The position numbers were made by a program, and so were the translations under genes. This document shows, in pieces, positions 1-7,837 of a stretch of 33,513 nucleotides of DNA. Every line of letters starts with the position of its first letter. Position 1 is the stretch's first letter. The notes below the pieces were generated by a model. That model had not been told where the DNA came from. It made no database searches and saw nothing but the letters and a program-made list of their open reading frames with translations. This DNA is from Lachnospiraceae bacterium (GTDB taxonomy: Bacteria > Bacillota > Clostridia > Lachnospirales > Lachnospiraceae), in contig JAFUQM010000022.1 in assembly GCA_017472325.1 (NCBI GenBank), positions 1 to 33,513 of the forward strand, given 5' to 3'.

Positions 1-26
1 GCATCACAAATCACGACCACTATAAT

Positions 27-65
27 CAGTAAAGGGAAGCACTTCAAATGCTTCCCTCTTTACTG
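27..65 (-). terminator. Hairpin downstream of pgi
   Basis: An 8-bp stem (GGGAAGCA at 34-41 with TGCTTCCC at 49-56) is extended by a further 7 bp (27-33 with 59-65) across a 2-nt bulge. It begins 8 nt after the pgi stop codon, which fits a transcription end for the minus strand. The following T-run is short, so this is a moderate call. Bases 1-26 hold nothing I can identify. Confidence 0.55.
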
Positions 66-72
66 CCTATCA

Positions 73-1422
73 TTATAATCTCTTTAATAGTTCTTCTCTC
101 TGATCTTCATAACCTGGTTTACCAAGTAAAGCAAACATGTTTTTCTTGTAGCTTTCTACACCTGGCTGGTTGAATGGGTTAACACCAAGTAAATATCCGC
201 TGATACCACATGCAAACTCGAAAAAGTAGAATAACTGTCCTAAATAGAACTCATTTACTTCTGGTACGTTAATCATCATGTTAGGAACCTGTCCATCAAC
301 GTGTGCAAGAACTGTTGCATTCATAGCACATTTGTTAACGAAGTCTACTGTTTTACCTGCAAGGTAGTTCAAACCATCTAAATCTACTGGTTCTTCACCG
401 ATGATAATTTCTTCTCTTGGGCTTTCAATGTTGATAACAGTTTCAAACATATTTCTAGCGCCGTCCTGAATGAACTGACCCATAGAGTGTAAATCTGTTG
501 TAAGGTCAACACTTGCTGGGAAAATACCTTTCTGGTCTTTTCCTTCGCTTTCGCCATATAACTGTTTCCACCATTCGGATACATAATGTACACTTGGCTC
601 ATAGTTAGCAAGTACTTCGATTACTTTGCCTTTTCTTAAAAGAATGTTACGAAGTGCTGCATATTTTAATGCATCATTTTCTTCATATGGAAGTTCTAAA
701 GCTGCTTTACGTCCACTTGCTGCACCTTCCATTAATTTATCAATATCTGCACCAGATACTGCGATTGGAAGTAAACCAACTGCTGTCAGAACAGAGAAAC
801 GTCCACCGATATCATCTGGTACTACGAATGTTTCATAGCCTTCTTCTGTTGCAAGACCTTTTAAGGAGCCTTTTACTCTATCTGTTGTAGCGTAGATTCT
901 CTTAGCTGCTTCTTCTTTACCGTATTTTTTCTCAGCTAACTCTTTGAATACACGGAATGCAATTGCAGGTTCTGTTGTTGTACCTGATTTAGAAATCATA
1001 TTGATAGAGAAATCTTTATCACCAATTACATCAATTAAGTGTTTGATGTAAGTAGAGCTGATAGAATTTCCTACGAAATAAATTTCTGGAGTTTTTCTTG
1101 TTTCTTTATCAACTACATTGTAAAAGCTGTGTCTTAAAAATTCGATTGCTGCTCTTGCACCAAGGTAAGAACCACCAATACCGATTACTAACAAAATTTC
1201 TGAATCGTTCTGAATTTTCTCTGCAGCTTTTTTAATTCTTGCAAACTCTTCTTTGTCATAATCTACAGGAAGGTCAATCCATCCTAAGAAATCATTGCCT
1301 GCACCTGATTTAGATACTAAAACTTCTTTTGCATCTAATGTTGCTTTTTTCATTAATTCAACTTCATTATCGCTTACGAATGATGAAGCCTTAGAATAAT
1401 CGAACGTTACTTTATTGCTCAT
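73..1422 (-). CDS. pgi: Glucose-6-phosphate isomerase
   Basis: Cytoplasmic enzyme interconverting glucose 6-phosphate and fructose 6-phosphate in glycolysis and gluconeogenesis. The 449-residue length is that of the compact Firmicute form. Visible family landmarks are [10 protein letters not shown] at residues 81-90, the sugar-phosphate binding [10 protein letters not shown] at 144-153, [14 protein letters not shown] near 207-220 and the [10 protein letters not shown] segment near 290 that carries the catalytic Glu region. The start is supported by AAAGGAG 8 nt upstream of the ATG. The gene follows a small membrane-protein gene with 72 nt between them, and its own promoter candidate overlaps that gene's stop codon. 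It supplies glucose 6-phosphate metabolism that the glycogen gene glgB elsewhere in the window also depends on, but the two are not in one operon. Confidence 0.97.
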   Translation of the reverse strand: MSNKVTFDYSKASSFVSDNEVELMKKATLDAKEVLVSKSGAGNDFLGWIDLPVDYDKEEFARIKKAAEKIQNDSEILLVIGIGGSYLGARAAIEFLRHSFYNVVDKETRKTPEIYFVGNSISSTYIKHLIDVIGDKDFSINMISKSGTTTEPAIAFRVFKELAEKKYGKEEAAKRIYATTDRVKGSLKGLATEEGYETFVVPDDIGGRFSVLTAVGLLPIAVSGADIDKLMEGAASGRKAALELPYEENDALKYAALRNILLRKGKVIEVLANYEPSVHYVSEWWKQLYGESEGKDQKGIFPASVDLTTDLHSMGQFIQDGARNMFETVINIESPREEIIIGEEPVDLDGLNYLAGKTVDFVNKCAMNATVLAHVDGQVPNMMINVPEVNEFYLGQLFYFFEFACGISGYLLGVNPFNQPGVESYKKNMFALLGKPGYEDQREELLKRL

Positions 1423-1469
1423 TGTTCCAGCTCCTTTGCTCTAACTGTATTATTGTATAAATCACACTA

Positions 1470-1498
1470 AGTGTAGCAAAGATAGCCTTCTTTTTCAA
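1470..1498 (-). promoter_or_regulatory. Sigma-A promoter candidate for pgi
   Basis: Read on the minus strand: TTGAAA (1498-1493), a 17-bp spacer, then TACACT (1475-1470). The -35 box matches 5 of 6 and the -10 box 4 of 6. The -35 overlaps the TGA stop codon of the upstream gene. A short palindrome (ACACTAAGTGT) sits on the -10, so an operator is possible but unproven. Confidence 0.5.
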
Positions 1499-2139
1499 GT
1501 TAAAAATTCTTTTAACAATTCTTCTAATTCCTGCTCCTGTGCTTTTCCAAATGCCTGTCCTCCTTTTTTCTTTGGAACATCATCTTCTTTTATCTCAAAT
1601 ACCATTGCACTTCCTCTTGCTTCCATAGCATCCAAGTGACCCGCAAGATTATTTTCCAGATAATCCACTAGGTTCGTTTTTAATACTCTTTTTTTACTTT
1701 CCACATCAATTAGGGATGAAACGGAAAAGTAAACATACAGTCCAAACAAGCTGCCAATATAATATGGCAAAAGAGAACCTAATGTTTCACCATCAATAAT
1801 TCCTTTGCATACCCCAATTCCTGCTGCAAATACAGACAACAGCATAAGTTGTCCTCCTAGATGTTCTATGGAACTAAAAGAAATTCCCCACAATTGTATT
1901 TTATTTAAAAATTTATCTACAAAAACTGGTATATTCGCAACTCCTGAATGCAACTGATAGCAATTTGCAAATTTTGCTTTACATTGCATTAAAAGTTTGT
2001 TTTTCGTGGCAGCCATATTATCTGTTTCCTGAATCATCATCTGGTATAACACACCAATTATAATTTGGCATATTATGCTTAATAATAAGAGTAATATGAC
2101 CATACCGGTAAGAAACTGTTTACTTAAAAATATAGACAT
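1495..2139 (-). CDS. Predicted membrane protein of unknown function
   Basis: A 214-residue protein that I do not recognise. Three hydrophobic stretches look like membrane helices: about 10-32 right after the N-terminus, 96-114 and 121-143. Between the first two lies a region of about 60 residues with three Cys, and after the third is a cytoplasmic-looking tail of about 70 residues rich in Lys and Glu (a KKK run near 190, an EEL-rich end). The start is backed by AAAGGAG 8 nt upstream. It is divergent from the TSCPD/murG pair and lies just upstream of pgi. There are no catalytic motifs I can point to. Its real existence is well supported by the SD, the hydrophobic pattern and lack of overlap. 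Confidence 0.75.
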   Translation of the reverse strand: MSIFLSKQFLTGMVILLLLLSIICQIIIGVLYQMMIQETDNMAATKNKLLMQCKAKFANCYQLHSGVANIPVFVDKFLNKIQLWGISFSSIEHLGGQLMLLSVFAAGIGVCKGIIDGETLGSLLPYYIGSLFGLYVYFSVSSLIDVESKKRVLKTNLVDYLENNLAGHLDAMEARGSAMVFEIKEDDVPKKKGGQAFGKAQEQELEELLKEFLT

Positions 2140-2165
2140 TTTACATGCTCCTTTCTGTATTCTAT

Positions 2166-2194
2166 ATTATAAATTATTCCCATTTTGACTACAA
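2166..2194 (-). promoter_or_regulatory. Weak promoter candidate for the 1495-2139 gene
   Basis: Minus strand: TTGTAG (2194-2189), 17-bp spacer, TATAAT (2171-2166). The -10 box is perfect and the -35 matches only 3 of 6. It lies 27 nt upstream of the start codon of the membrane-protein gene. Confidence 0.4.
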
Positions 2195-2250
2195 TATAGA
2201 CAACCCATAAATCGTTTTACATATTTCGACACTCTTTTTCCGTAAAAGGC

Positions 2251-2279
2251 TAGAAAGTGGCAAATTTTTCTGCTATAAT
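2251..2279 (+). promoter_or_regulatory. Sigma-A promoter candidate for the TSCPD-murG pair
   Basis: TAGAAA (2251-2256), 17-bp spacer, TATAAT (2274-2279) on the plus strand. The -10 is perfect, the -35 matches 4 of 6. It is about 45 nt upstream of the first coding region and is the only good -10 in the divergent intergenic space on this strand. Confidence 0.55.
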
Positions 2280-2324
2280 CCTTTATTATTACAATTTCAA
2301 TTTATAATTATTGGAGGCATGATG

Positions 2325-2573
2325 ATGAGATATATTCCAAAGGGCGTTTGCTCTAGTGCAATTGATATAGAATTAGACAATGACACTATCAAATCTGTCA
2401 AATTCACAGGTGGCTGTAACGGTAACTTACAGGGAATTTCTTCTCTTGTTACAGGCATGAAAGCAGAAGATGCCATCGCAAAGCTAAAAGGCATTCGATG
2501 TGGTTTTAAATCTACATCTTGTCCAGACCAACTTGCATGTGCACTGGAAAACCTTTTAAAAGAAAACGCATAA
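2325..2573 (+). CDS. TSCPD domain protein (TIGR03905-type)
   Basis: Small 82-residue protein whose core is the TSCPD motif at residues 64-68, the signature of a domain also found at the C-terminus of class II/vitamin B12-dependent ribonucleotide reductases. Five Cys residues (9, 31, 59, 66, 72) are compatible with metal or redox chemistry, but the stand-alone family has no established function that I know of. Three in-frame ATGs occur in a row at 2319, 2322 and 2325. The GGAGG at 2313-2317 is only 1 nt from the first and 7 nt from the third, so I place the start at 2325. It is cotranscribed with murG, which follows after 30 nt and has an almost identical GGAGGCATGA context. Confidence 0.85.
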   Translation: MRYIPKGVCSSAIDIELDNDTIKSVKFTGGCNGNLQGISSLVTGMKAEDAIAKLKGIRCGFKSTSCPDQLACALENLLKENA

Positions 2574-2603
2574 TTTATTACTATAGACTGGGAGGCATGA
2601 TTC

Positions 2604-3692
2604 ATGGCAAAGACGATTGTCTTAACAGGTGGCGGAACAGCCGGCCACGTAACACCAAACATTGCATTACTGCCTAAGTTAAAAGAACTTGGCTATGATG
2701 TTCATTACATTGGTTCCTATGAAGGTATTGAGAAAAAATTAATTGAAGACTTTGATATTCCATATTACGGCATTGCGACAGGAAAACTTAGACGCTACCT
2801 TGATATCAAAAATCTCTCAGACCCATTCCGCGTTATGAAGGGATTTGCCGAAGCACGTAAATATCTAAAGAAAATCAAACCAGATATTTTATTTTCCAAA
2901 GGCGGTTTTGTCTCTGTTCCAGTTGTAAGAGCAGCGGCAACATTAAAAATTCCTTGTGTCATTCACGAATCGGATATGACTCCAGGACTTGCAAATAAAC
3001 TATGTATCCCTGTTGCAGAAAAAATATGCTGTAATTTCCCAGAAACATTATTAACTCTTCCAGAAGAGAAAGCTGTATTGACTGGATCACCTATCCGCGA
3101 AGAACTCGCACGCGGTAATAAAATCGCTGCACTTGATATGTGTGGATTCACAGCCAACAAACCCGTTATCATGGTAATTGGCGGAAGTCTCGGTGCTGCT
3201 TCTGTTAACAAAGCAGTCCGTGATGCACTACCAAAACTTTTAGATGATTTTCAGGTCGTGCATATCTGCGGTAAGGATAAAGTGGATAATCTGCTTTTGA
3301 ATACAAAAGGATATAAACAATTTGAATACTTAAAGAGCGAATTAAAAGATGTATTTGCGATGGCAGATATTGTTATTTCCAGAGCCGGTGCAAATGCTAT
3401 CTGTGAACTTCTTGCATTGAAGAAACCAAATCTCCTGATTCCATTATCTGCACACAGTAGCCGTGGTGACCAGATTCTCAATGCAGAATCTTTTGAGAAG
3501 CAAGGGTTCAGTATCATTATTGATGATGATTATCTGACAGAGAATCTTTTAGTAGAAAAAGTTCATGAGCTGTTCTGTAACAGACAGTCTTATATCGAAA
3601 CTATGAGCAATAGCAGTCAGTTGAATTCTATCCAGACCATTACAGATTTACTGGAGTCGGTTTTAGAACAGAAAAATACTGAAGAAAATTAA
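2604..3692 (+). CDS. murG: UDP-GlcNAc:undecaprenyl-PP-MurNAc-pentapeptide GlcNAc transferase
   Basis: Peripheral membrane glycosyltransferase that adds GlcNAc to lipid I, giving lipid II for peptidoglycan synthesis. The 362-residue length fits. The N-terminal nucleotide-sugar fold begins with GGGTAGHVTPN at 9-19, followed by HESDMTPGLAN at 121-131. The C-terminal GT-B half shows GGSLGA at 193-198 and the donor-binding SRAGANAICELLALKKPNLLIPL stretch near 259-281. SD GGAGG at 2591-2595 is 8 nt from the ATG. It stands outside a division/cell-wall cluster, next to a TSCPD gene, an arrangement I associate with Clostridia; whether it is the only murG of the genome cannot be told here. Confidence 0.93.
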   Translation: MAKTIVLTGGGTAGHVTPNIALLPKLKELGYDVHYIGSYEGIEKKLIEDFDIPYYGIATGKLRRYLDIKNLSDPFRVMKGFAEARKYLKKIKPDILFSKGGFVSVPVVRAAATLKIPCVIHESDMTPGLANKLCIPVAEKICCNFPETLLTLPEEKAVLTGSPIREELARGNKIAALDMCGFTANKPVIMVIGGSLGAASVNKAVRDALPKLLDDFQVVHICGKDKVDNLLLNTKGYKQFEYLKSELKDVFAMADIVISRAGANAICELLALKKPNLLIPLSAHSSRGDQILNAESFEKQGFSIIIDDDYLTENLLVEKVHELFCNRQSYIETMSNSSQLNSIQTITDLLESVLEQKNTEEN

Positions 3693-3705
3693 TTGTTTTC
3701 AAATG

Positions 3706-3756
3706 AAAATACCCTCATGGATTACTATTTCATTACGAATCCATGAGGATATTTTT
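3706..3756. terminator. Bidirectional intrinsic terminator between murG and the flavodoxin operon
   Basis: Perfect 11-bp stem, CCTCATGGATT at 3713-3723 with AATCCATGAGG at 3738-3748, with an A-rich left flank and a T-rich right flank (ATATTTTT). It therefore has a U-tract on both strands. It lies between the convergent ends of murG (3692) and the flavodoxin-like membrane gene (3758). Confidence 0.85.
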
Positions 3757-3757
3757 A

Positions 3758-4489
3758 TCACTTTTTACTGAGCCAACCTCTAAATATTCCTCCTTGAAAA
3801 AGGGAAATAATTATAAAGAATATGTCTGCAAATAAGATAAACACAAATGAAGGAATCATAATACGTGTATATTTTTTACCACATGAGTTTCCTTTTTTTA
3901 TTGCCATTCCCATTCTAAACGTATACCAAAAGACACCCAAGTTAAAAAATATAATCATAAGCGCTTGTGTAGCGAAATTAATCAATGCATCTATCGGTAA
4001 CCAATTACCATTATGTACTCCACTCAAAACAAAATTTAATAATAATATACCTATCTGTATCAGAAACACAATTCGTAAAACATTTAGCATAACTCCACCG
4101 CCGACTCCTATGCCGCCACACCAATGGACACCGCTTCTTTTACAAAAGTTTTCAAATACCTGAAATAGTACTCTGCTTTGATTTCCTTCAATAAAACCAC
4201 TATTAGAAATCACGTAAACATTTAACTGTAATTTTCTTTCTGTACAAAAAAGTTCCATCTCTTTCATGAAAGAAAGTACATGGGAAGGAACTCCATCTAC
4301 ATATAACGGAAGACAAAATACAACTGTATCTGCATCTGCAATTGTATTGAGAATTCTTTCATGATCACTTTTATTTCTAAGATTTTCTTTTACTTTATTT
4401 CCGCGTGTAAAAAAACACTGAACATCTAAAAAATATCCAGAAGCACTGAGTTTCTTTTTGGGACTTCCATTTATAAATACGGTTTTCAT
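3758..4489 (-). CDS. Flavodoxin-fold oxidoreductase with C-terminal membrane helices
   Basis: The N-terminal 135 residues look like an NAD(P)H-dependent FMN reductase/flavodoxin: an initial beta strand with INGSPKK at 6-12 (FMN phosphate loop position) and CLPLYVDGVPSHVLSFMKE near 59-77. The C-terminal part has three predicted membrane helices (about 137-157, 168-191, 210-232), ending in a basic tail. This anchors a flavin domain in the membrane. The start codon overlaps the stop of the upstream flavodoxin gene by 4 nt (ATGA), so the two are translationally coupled and may work as partners. The substrate is unknown. The phosphate loop is less canonical than in soluble homologues, so flavin binding is an inference. 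Confidence 0.75.
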   Translation of the reverse strand: MKTVFINGSPKKKLSASGYFLDVQCFFTRGNKVKENLRNKSDHERILNTIADADTVVFCLPLYVDGVPSHVLSFMKEMELFCTERKLQLNVYVISNSGFIEGNQSRVLFQVFENFCKRSGVHWCGGIGVGGGVMLNVLRIVFLIQIGILLLNFVLSGVHNGNWLPIDALINFATQALMIIFFNLGVFWYTFRMGMAIKKGNSCGKKYTRIMIPSFVFILFADIFFIIISLFQGGIFRGWLSKK

Positions 4490-4977
4490 ACTATCACATC
4501 CTCCAGTTCATTTAATGATTTCAGAATAATGACCTCTGATTTTTCATAACCATCGTTGATTGCATTCCTCTCTGCCATAAGCTCAAAGGTTGCCTTTTCC
4601 TCAGGCGTAATATCCCCATATGTAATTACCTTAAACATCTCATGCTTTCCGTAGCGCAATGTGTGATGCATCTGTTTTCCCCTATATGTACTCATTGGCG
4701 TAGAAGTAGCGATACTTCTGTCAAGTACATTTTTGACTGCCGGACTATATGCACCATAACAATTCTCACTAATGATGACTAGCTCGTCGGCCCTTCCGAT
4801 TACGCGACATACCTCTTTTAAACTATCCTTCATAAAACACTCAGCAGGATGCTTTGTCCAACATCCAAAACACCCCTGACAAGGTGCATACTTACCATCT
4901 GCGCTAATCATTGCATCACATTTATCTTGTAACATTTTATCATATTCTATCCCTAAATCATGTATTATCACTTTCAT
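4486..4977 (-). CDS. Flavodoxin family protein with Cys motif
   Basis: A 163-residue soluble flavodoxin-like protein. It has the Cys pattern of the clostridial iron-sulfur/flavodoxin-like reductase group (CQGCFGCW at 33-40 and Cys47) and a flavin-loop-like segment NCYGAYSPAVKNVLDRS at 72-88. The N-terminus is short compared with full flavodoxins but fits this subgroup. It overlaps by 4 nt (ATGA) both with the upstream PatB-type gene and with the downstream membrane flavodoxin, giving a three-gene translationally coupled unit. Electron transfer to or from flavin is the likely role; partner and substrate are not known. Confidence 0.78.
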   Translation of the reverse strand: MKVIIHDLGIEYDKMLQDKCDAMISADGKYAPCQGCFGCWTKHPAECFMKDSLKEVCRVIGRADELVIISENCYGAYSPAVKNVLDRSIATSTPMSTYRGKQMHHTLRYGKHEMFKVITYGDITPEEKATFELMAERNAINDGYEKSEVIILKSLNELEDVIV

Positions 4978-6161
4978 TGTTTTACTTCCTTCTTTCTTAT
5001 TGCTCTTTCAAGTCTTTCCAACGCTTCCTGCAAAGTAGCTCTTGGACATGCAATATTTACTCTTTCAAAACCTTCTCCTACATCTCCAAACATCACTCCA
5101 CTGTCTAGCCAGAGTTTTGCTTCATTTACAATAAAATGCTCTCTTTCTTCCTCGGTAAGTTGCAACCTCCTAAAATCCAGCCATATCAAATATGTACCTT
5201 CTGGCTCAATTAGCGTAATCTCGGGTAATCTTTCTTTTAAAAAGTGTCTGACAAACTCTAGATTGCCTTTCAGATATTCCTTTAATTCATCAAGCCATTC
5301 TTTGCCACTCTCATATGCTGCCTGACACGCAGACAACCCAATCATATTTACTCCACCATAGCCTGTTTGTGTCAATACTTTCTGGAACTGCTCTCTCTTC
5401 TCCTTGTTTGGAATAAAAATATTAGATACTTGAAGTCCAGCAATATTAAATGTTTTACTTGGTGCAGTGCATGTAATTACCTGGTCTGCATAAACATCTC
5501 CCAGACTTGCCAACATCATATGCTGATGTCCTTCGTATGTAAAATCACTATGGATTTCATCACTTACAATTAGAATCTGGTATTTTAGACAAATATCCGC
5601 TACCTTCTGCAGTTCTTCTTTGGTCCATACACGTCCCACTGGATTGTGTGGACTGCATAAAATGAACAACTTTACATCATTCTCTACAATCTTACGTTCA
5701 AAATCTTCTAAATCCATCTCATAACGTCCATCACGAAGCACAAGTGGGCTATTTACCAGCTTTCGGTTATTATTCTTTACAACCGAACTAAATGGATAAT
5801 ATACCGGCTGCTGAATAATTACTGCATCTCCTTCTTTTGTAAATGCACGAACTGCTGTTGCAATCGCGAATACAACACCTGATGTTTTTACAAGCCATTC
5901 TGGTTTTGTATCCCATCCAAAATTCTCCAGATACCAGCGGTGCAATACTTTAAAATAATCCTCTTTTGCATTACTATATCCAAAAATTCCCAAATCGATA
6001 TCTTTCTGTATTCTTGCAAGCACTCCCTTTGGCACACGAAAATCCATATCTGCTACCCAAAGCGGAAGTACATCTGCTGGTTTTCCGCTCTCCACAGCAA
6101 AATCATACTTCTCTGAATTCGTATTTCTTCTATCGATAATTTCATCAAAATTATAAGCCAT
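4974..6161 (-). CDS. patB: PatB/MalY-type PLP C-S lyase/aminotransferase
   Basis: Fold-type I PLP enzyme of the MalY/PatB group, typically cystathionine beta-lyase or cysteine desulfhydrase-like. Seen in 395 residues: VADMDFRVP near 36-44, PHNPVGRVWT at 171-180, SDEIHSDF at 200-207, and the Schiff-base Lys236 in TAPSKTFNIAG. A longer frame opens at 6185 but its first ATG overlaps the AAGGAG that serves as SD. Family members begin at MAYNFDEIIDRR, so I use 6161. The two flavodoxin-like genes are coupled downstream, which hints at sulfur metabolism with a redox step (inference). No convincing -35/-10 pair was found upstream, although short palindromes occur at 6203-6225. Confidence 0.85.
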   Translation of the reverse strand: MAYNFDEIIDRRNTNSEKYDFAVESGKPADVLPLWVADMDFRVPKGVLARIQKDIDLGIFGYSNAKEDYFKVLHRWYLENFGWDTKPEWLVKTSGVVFAIATAVRAFTKEGDAVIIQQPVYYPFSSVVKNNNRKLVNSPLVLRDGRYEMDLEDFERKIVENDVKLFILCSPHNPVGRVWTKEELQKVADICLKYQILIVSDEIHSDFTYEGHQHMMLASLGDVYADQVITCTAPSKTFNIAGLQVSNIFIPNKEKREQFQKVLTQTGYGGVNMIGLSACQAAYESGKEWLDELKEYLKGNLEFVRHFLKERLPEITLIEPEGTYLIWLDFRRLQLTEEEREHFIVNEAKLWLDSGVMFGDVGEGFERVNIACPRATLQEALERLERAIRKKEVKQ

Positions 6162-6240
6162 ATGTAATCCCACTCCTTTTCTCATTCGTCTATATTTAAT
6201 ATAGGAATTCCTTTCACGCTTTCGTGTGATAAGGCCTACT

Positions 6241-6279
6241 GAAAAGCAAAAAGCTGGACAATTTATACACTGTCCAGCC
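6241..6279 (-). terminator. Intrinsic terminator after the HIT gene
   Basis: Minus-strand hairpin with an 8-bp stem GCTGGACA/TGTCCAGC (arms 6278-6271 and 6260-6253), followed by TTTTTGCTTTT. It is placed 13 nt after the HIT-gene stop and separates that unit from patB. Confidence 0.85.
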
Positions 6280-6291
6280 TACATTATCACC

Positions 6292-6702
6292 TTACGCTTC
6301 AAACAATTTCCTTACTGCTTCTAGCTCTTCTTTGCTAGATTCCATTGGTTTCCAACCAATTCTCTGATTATCATCTTTGTATCTTGGAATCAAGTGCATA
6401 TGGAAATGGAATACTGTCTGACCCGCCATCTCTCCATTATTCTGTACAATGTTAAATCCATCACAGTTTAGCTTCTCTGTCATCTCTGCTGCCATTTTCT
6501 TGGCAAGTTTAAATACTTCCCCTGCTGTCTCTTCTGAAAGCTCATAGATATTGGCTGCATGCTGTTTTGGAAGAATCAGTGCATGTCCTCTTGTTGCTGG
6601 ACTCATATCTAAAATCACCTTAAAAGTATCATCTTCATAAATTGCATTGGTTGGAATCTCTCCATTCGCAAGTTTACAAAAAATACAATTATTATCTACC
6701 AT
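6292..6702 (-). CDS. HIT (histidine triad) family nucleotide-binding protein
   Basis: 136-residue HIT protein of the Hint branch, cytosolic nucleoside phosphoramidate or (di)nucleotide hydrolase. The triad HFHMHLI is at 99-105, and the N-terminal CxxC (6-9) belongs to the zinc site common in bacterial Hint proteins. RGHALILPKQH at 38-48 is the conserved substrate-side strand. AAAGGAG lies 8 nt before the ATG. It follows the flavodoxin-SCP2 gene by 40 nt and is followed by a strong terminator, so those two form one unit. Cellular substrate unknown. Confidence 0.93.
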   Translation of the reverse strand: MVDNNCIFCKLANGEIPTNAIYEDDTFKVILDMSPATRGHALILPKQHAANIYELSEETAGEVFKLAKKMAAEMTEKLNCDGFNIVQNNGEMAGQTVFHFHMHLIPRYKDDNQRIGWKPMESSKEELEAVRKLFEA

Positions 6703-6742
6703 AATCTTATCTCCTTTTCCAATATCATTATCAATTTATTGA

Positions 6743-7747
6743 CTATAAACTACTTTCCGCAAATACAAATATCTGGTCCAATGTACGAAGTATTTTGAAA
6801 TCACCTTTCATCTTCATATCACCGCCCATAAATGCTCTCTGGAACGTCATGCGACCTGCGATGATTTCATTCATCACATGACTGGTCAGCTGAATCTCTA
6901 CATCTGCTCCATCAATCGTCTTATACTCACACTGTAAGCTTGGACCATTTACTTCAATTGCCAACGGGGTTTTTCTCTCATCAATTACGATTTTGTAATT
7001 TGCCTTGAATGCAGGCTGCGGTTTATAGTGTTTCTCAAAATCCTGAATATATTCTTTGCCATTTTCAACTTCAATATTTCCAATCATATCCTTAAACATA
7101 CTGGAAAGCTCTTGTAAATCCTGTTTCTGTCTTTGTACATAATTATCATCAGATACATACTGGGATAACTGCTCTGTTTCCTGTGGTGTTAAATCAATTA
7201 CCTGTGTTTTAGAAACCTTACTCTTTACTACCTGATTACTTGCAGGGAAACACAATACCTTCTGGCTAATGGTACGATACAGATTCTCTGCTTTCTTCTC
7301 AATGATTTTTGCATATTCTTTGTTGAGTTCAAGATTTACAATATCTTCAATATAGCCACAAATACCACTGCATGGCATACCACCTAAAATTTCCCATGCA
7401 GTAGCAAGCGTTAATTTTCCTTCTCTTTCGCCATAAGTTGTAGACATGACAATTGGACACATATAAAGCTTGCTAATCTTCTCTTTATCACCATACTGCC
7501 AGCAGGCATCTAAAAACTGATGCATATATCCGCCAATCCCATACCACTCTACTGTACTTGATAAAATAATACCATCTGCGGATTTTAATGTCTGTGGCAA
7601 CGTTGTAATGTTATTCTTTAACTCATATAAATTAAAGCGTTCTACCGTAACGTTTAACTCTTCCAATACCTCCTGCATCTTATTAATTACATATAATGTA
7701 GGATCATTAATCAGACCTCTGCCGCCATAATAAATATTTATCTTCAT
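6743..7747 (-). CDS. Flavodoxin-like/SCP2 sterol-carrier fusion protein
   Basis: Two-domain protein of 334 residues. The N-terminal half (about 1-180) looks like an NADPH-dependent FMN reductase/flavodoxin: KINIYYGGRG start, a KSADGIILSSTVEWYGIGG stretch near 55-73 and MSTTYGEREG near 100. The C-terminal 110 residues match the SCP2 sterol-binding fold (the AIEVNGPSLQCEYK, GADVEIQLT and GRMTFQRAFMGGDMKMKGD segments), which in bacteria binds hydrophobic ligands. The start is placed at MKINIYY because AAAGGG lies just upstream, removing nine residues of the longest frame. It is cotranscribed with the HIT gene. Ligand and reaction are unknown. Confidence 0.82.
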   Translation of the reverse strand: MKINIYYGGRGLINDPTLYVINKMQEVLEELNVTVERFNLYELKNNITTLPQTLKSADGIILSSTVEWYGIGGYMHQFLDACWQYGDKEKISKLYMCPIVMSTTYGEREGKLTLATAWEILGGMPCSGICGYIEDIVNLELNKEYAKIIEKKAENLYRTISQKVLCFPASNQVVKSKVSKTQVIDLTPQETEQLSQYVSDDNYVQRQKQDLQELSSMFKDMIGNIEVENGKEYIQDFEKHYKPQPAFKANYKIVIDERKTPLAIEVNGPSLQCEYKTIDGADVEIQLTSHVMNEIIAGRMTFQRAFMGGDMKMKGDFKILRTLDQIFVFAESSL

Positions 7748-7802
7748 GCGTATCCCTTTCCCGTTTTCCAACATGCCAGATGGCTGTTATTACTTCTATT
7801 CA

Positions 7803-7837
7803 AGGGTATCATTTATCAAGTTCAGTGTCAATGATAC
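7803..7837 (-). promoter_or_regulatory. Possible promoter and inverted repeat at the end of the Tad operon
   Basis: Minus strand: a perfect -35 TTGACA (7831-7826) with a 17-bp spacer to a poor -10 TACCCT (7808-7803), upstream of the flavodoxin-SCP2 gene. The -35 overlaps the TGA stop of the FHA gene. The same segment carries an 8-bp inverted repeat, GTATCATT 7806-7813 and AATGATAC 7830-7837, with a 16-nt loop but no U-tract. Promoter, operator or weak terminator cannot be separated by eye. Confidence 0.35.

Noticed and set aside
2297..2662. 121-codon open frame on the minus strand
   Set aside because: Antisense to the TSCPD gene and the start of murG, no SD, no family-like sequence; the plus-strand genes are well supported.
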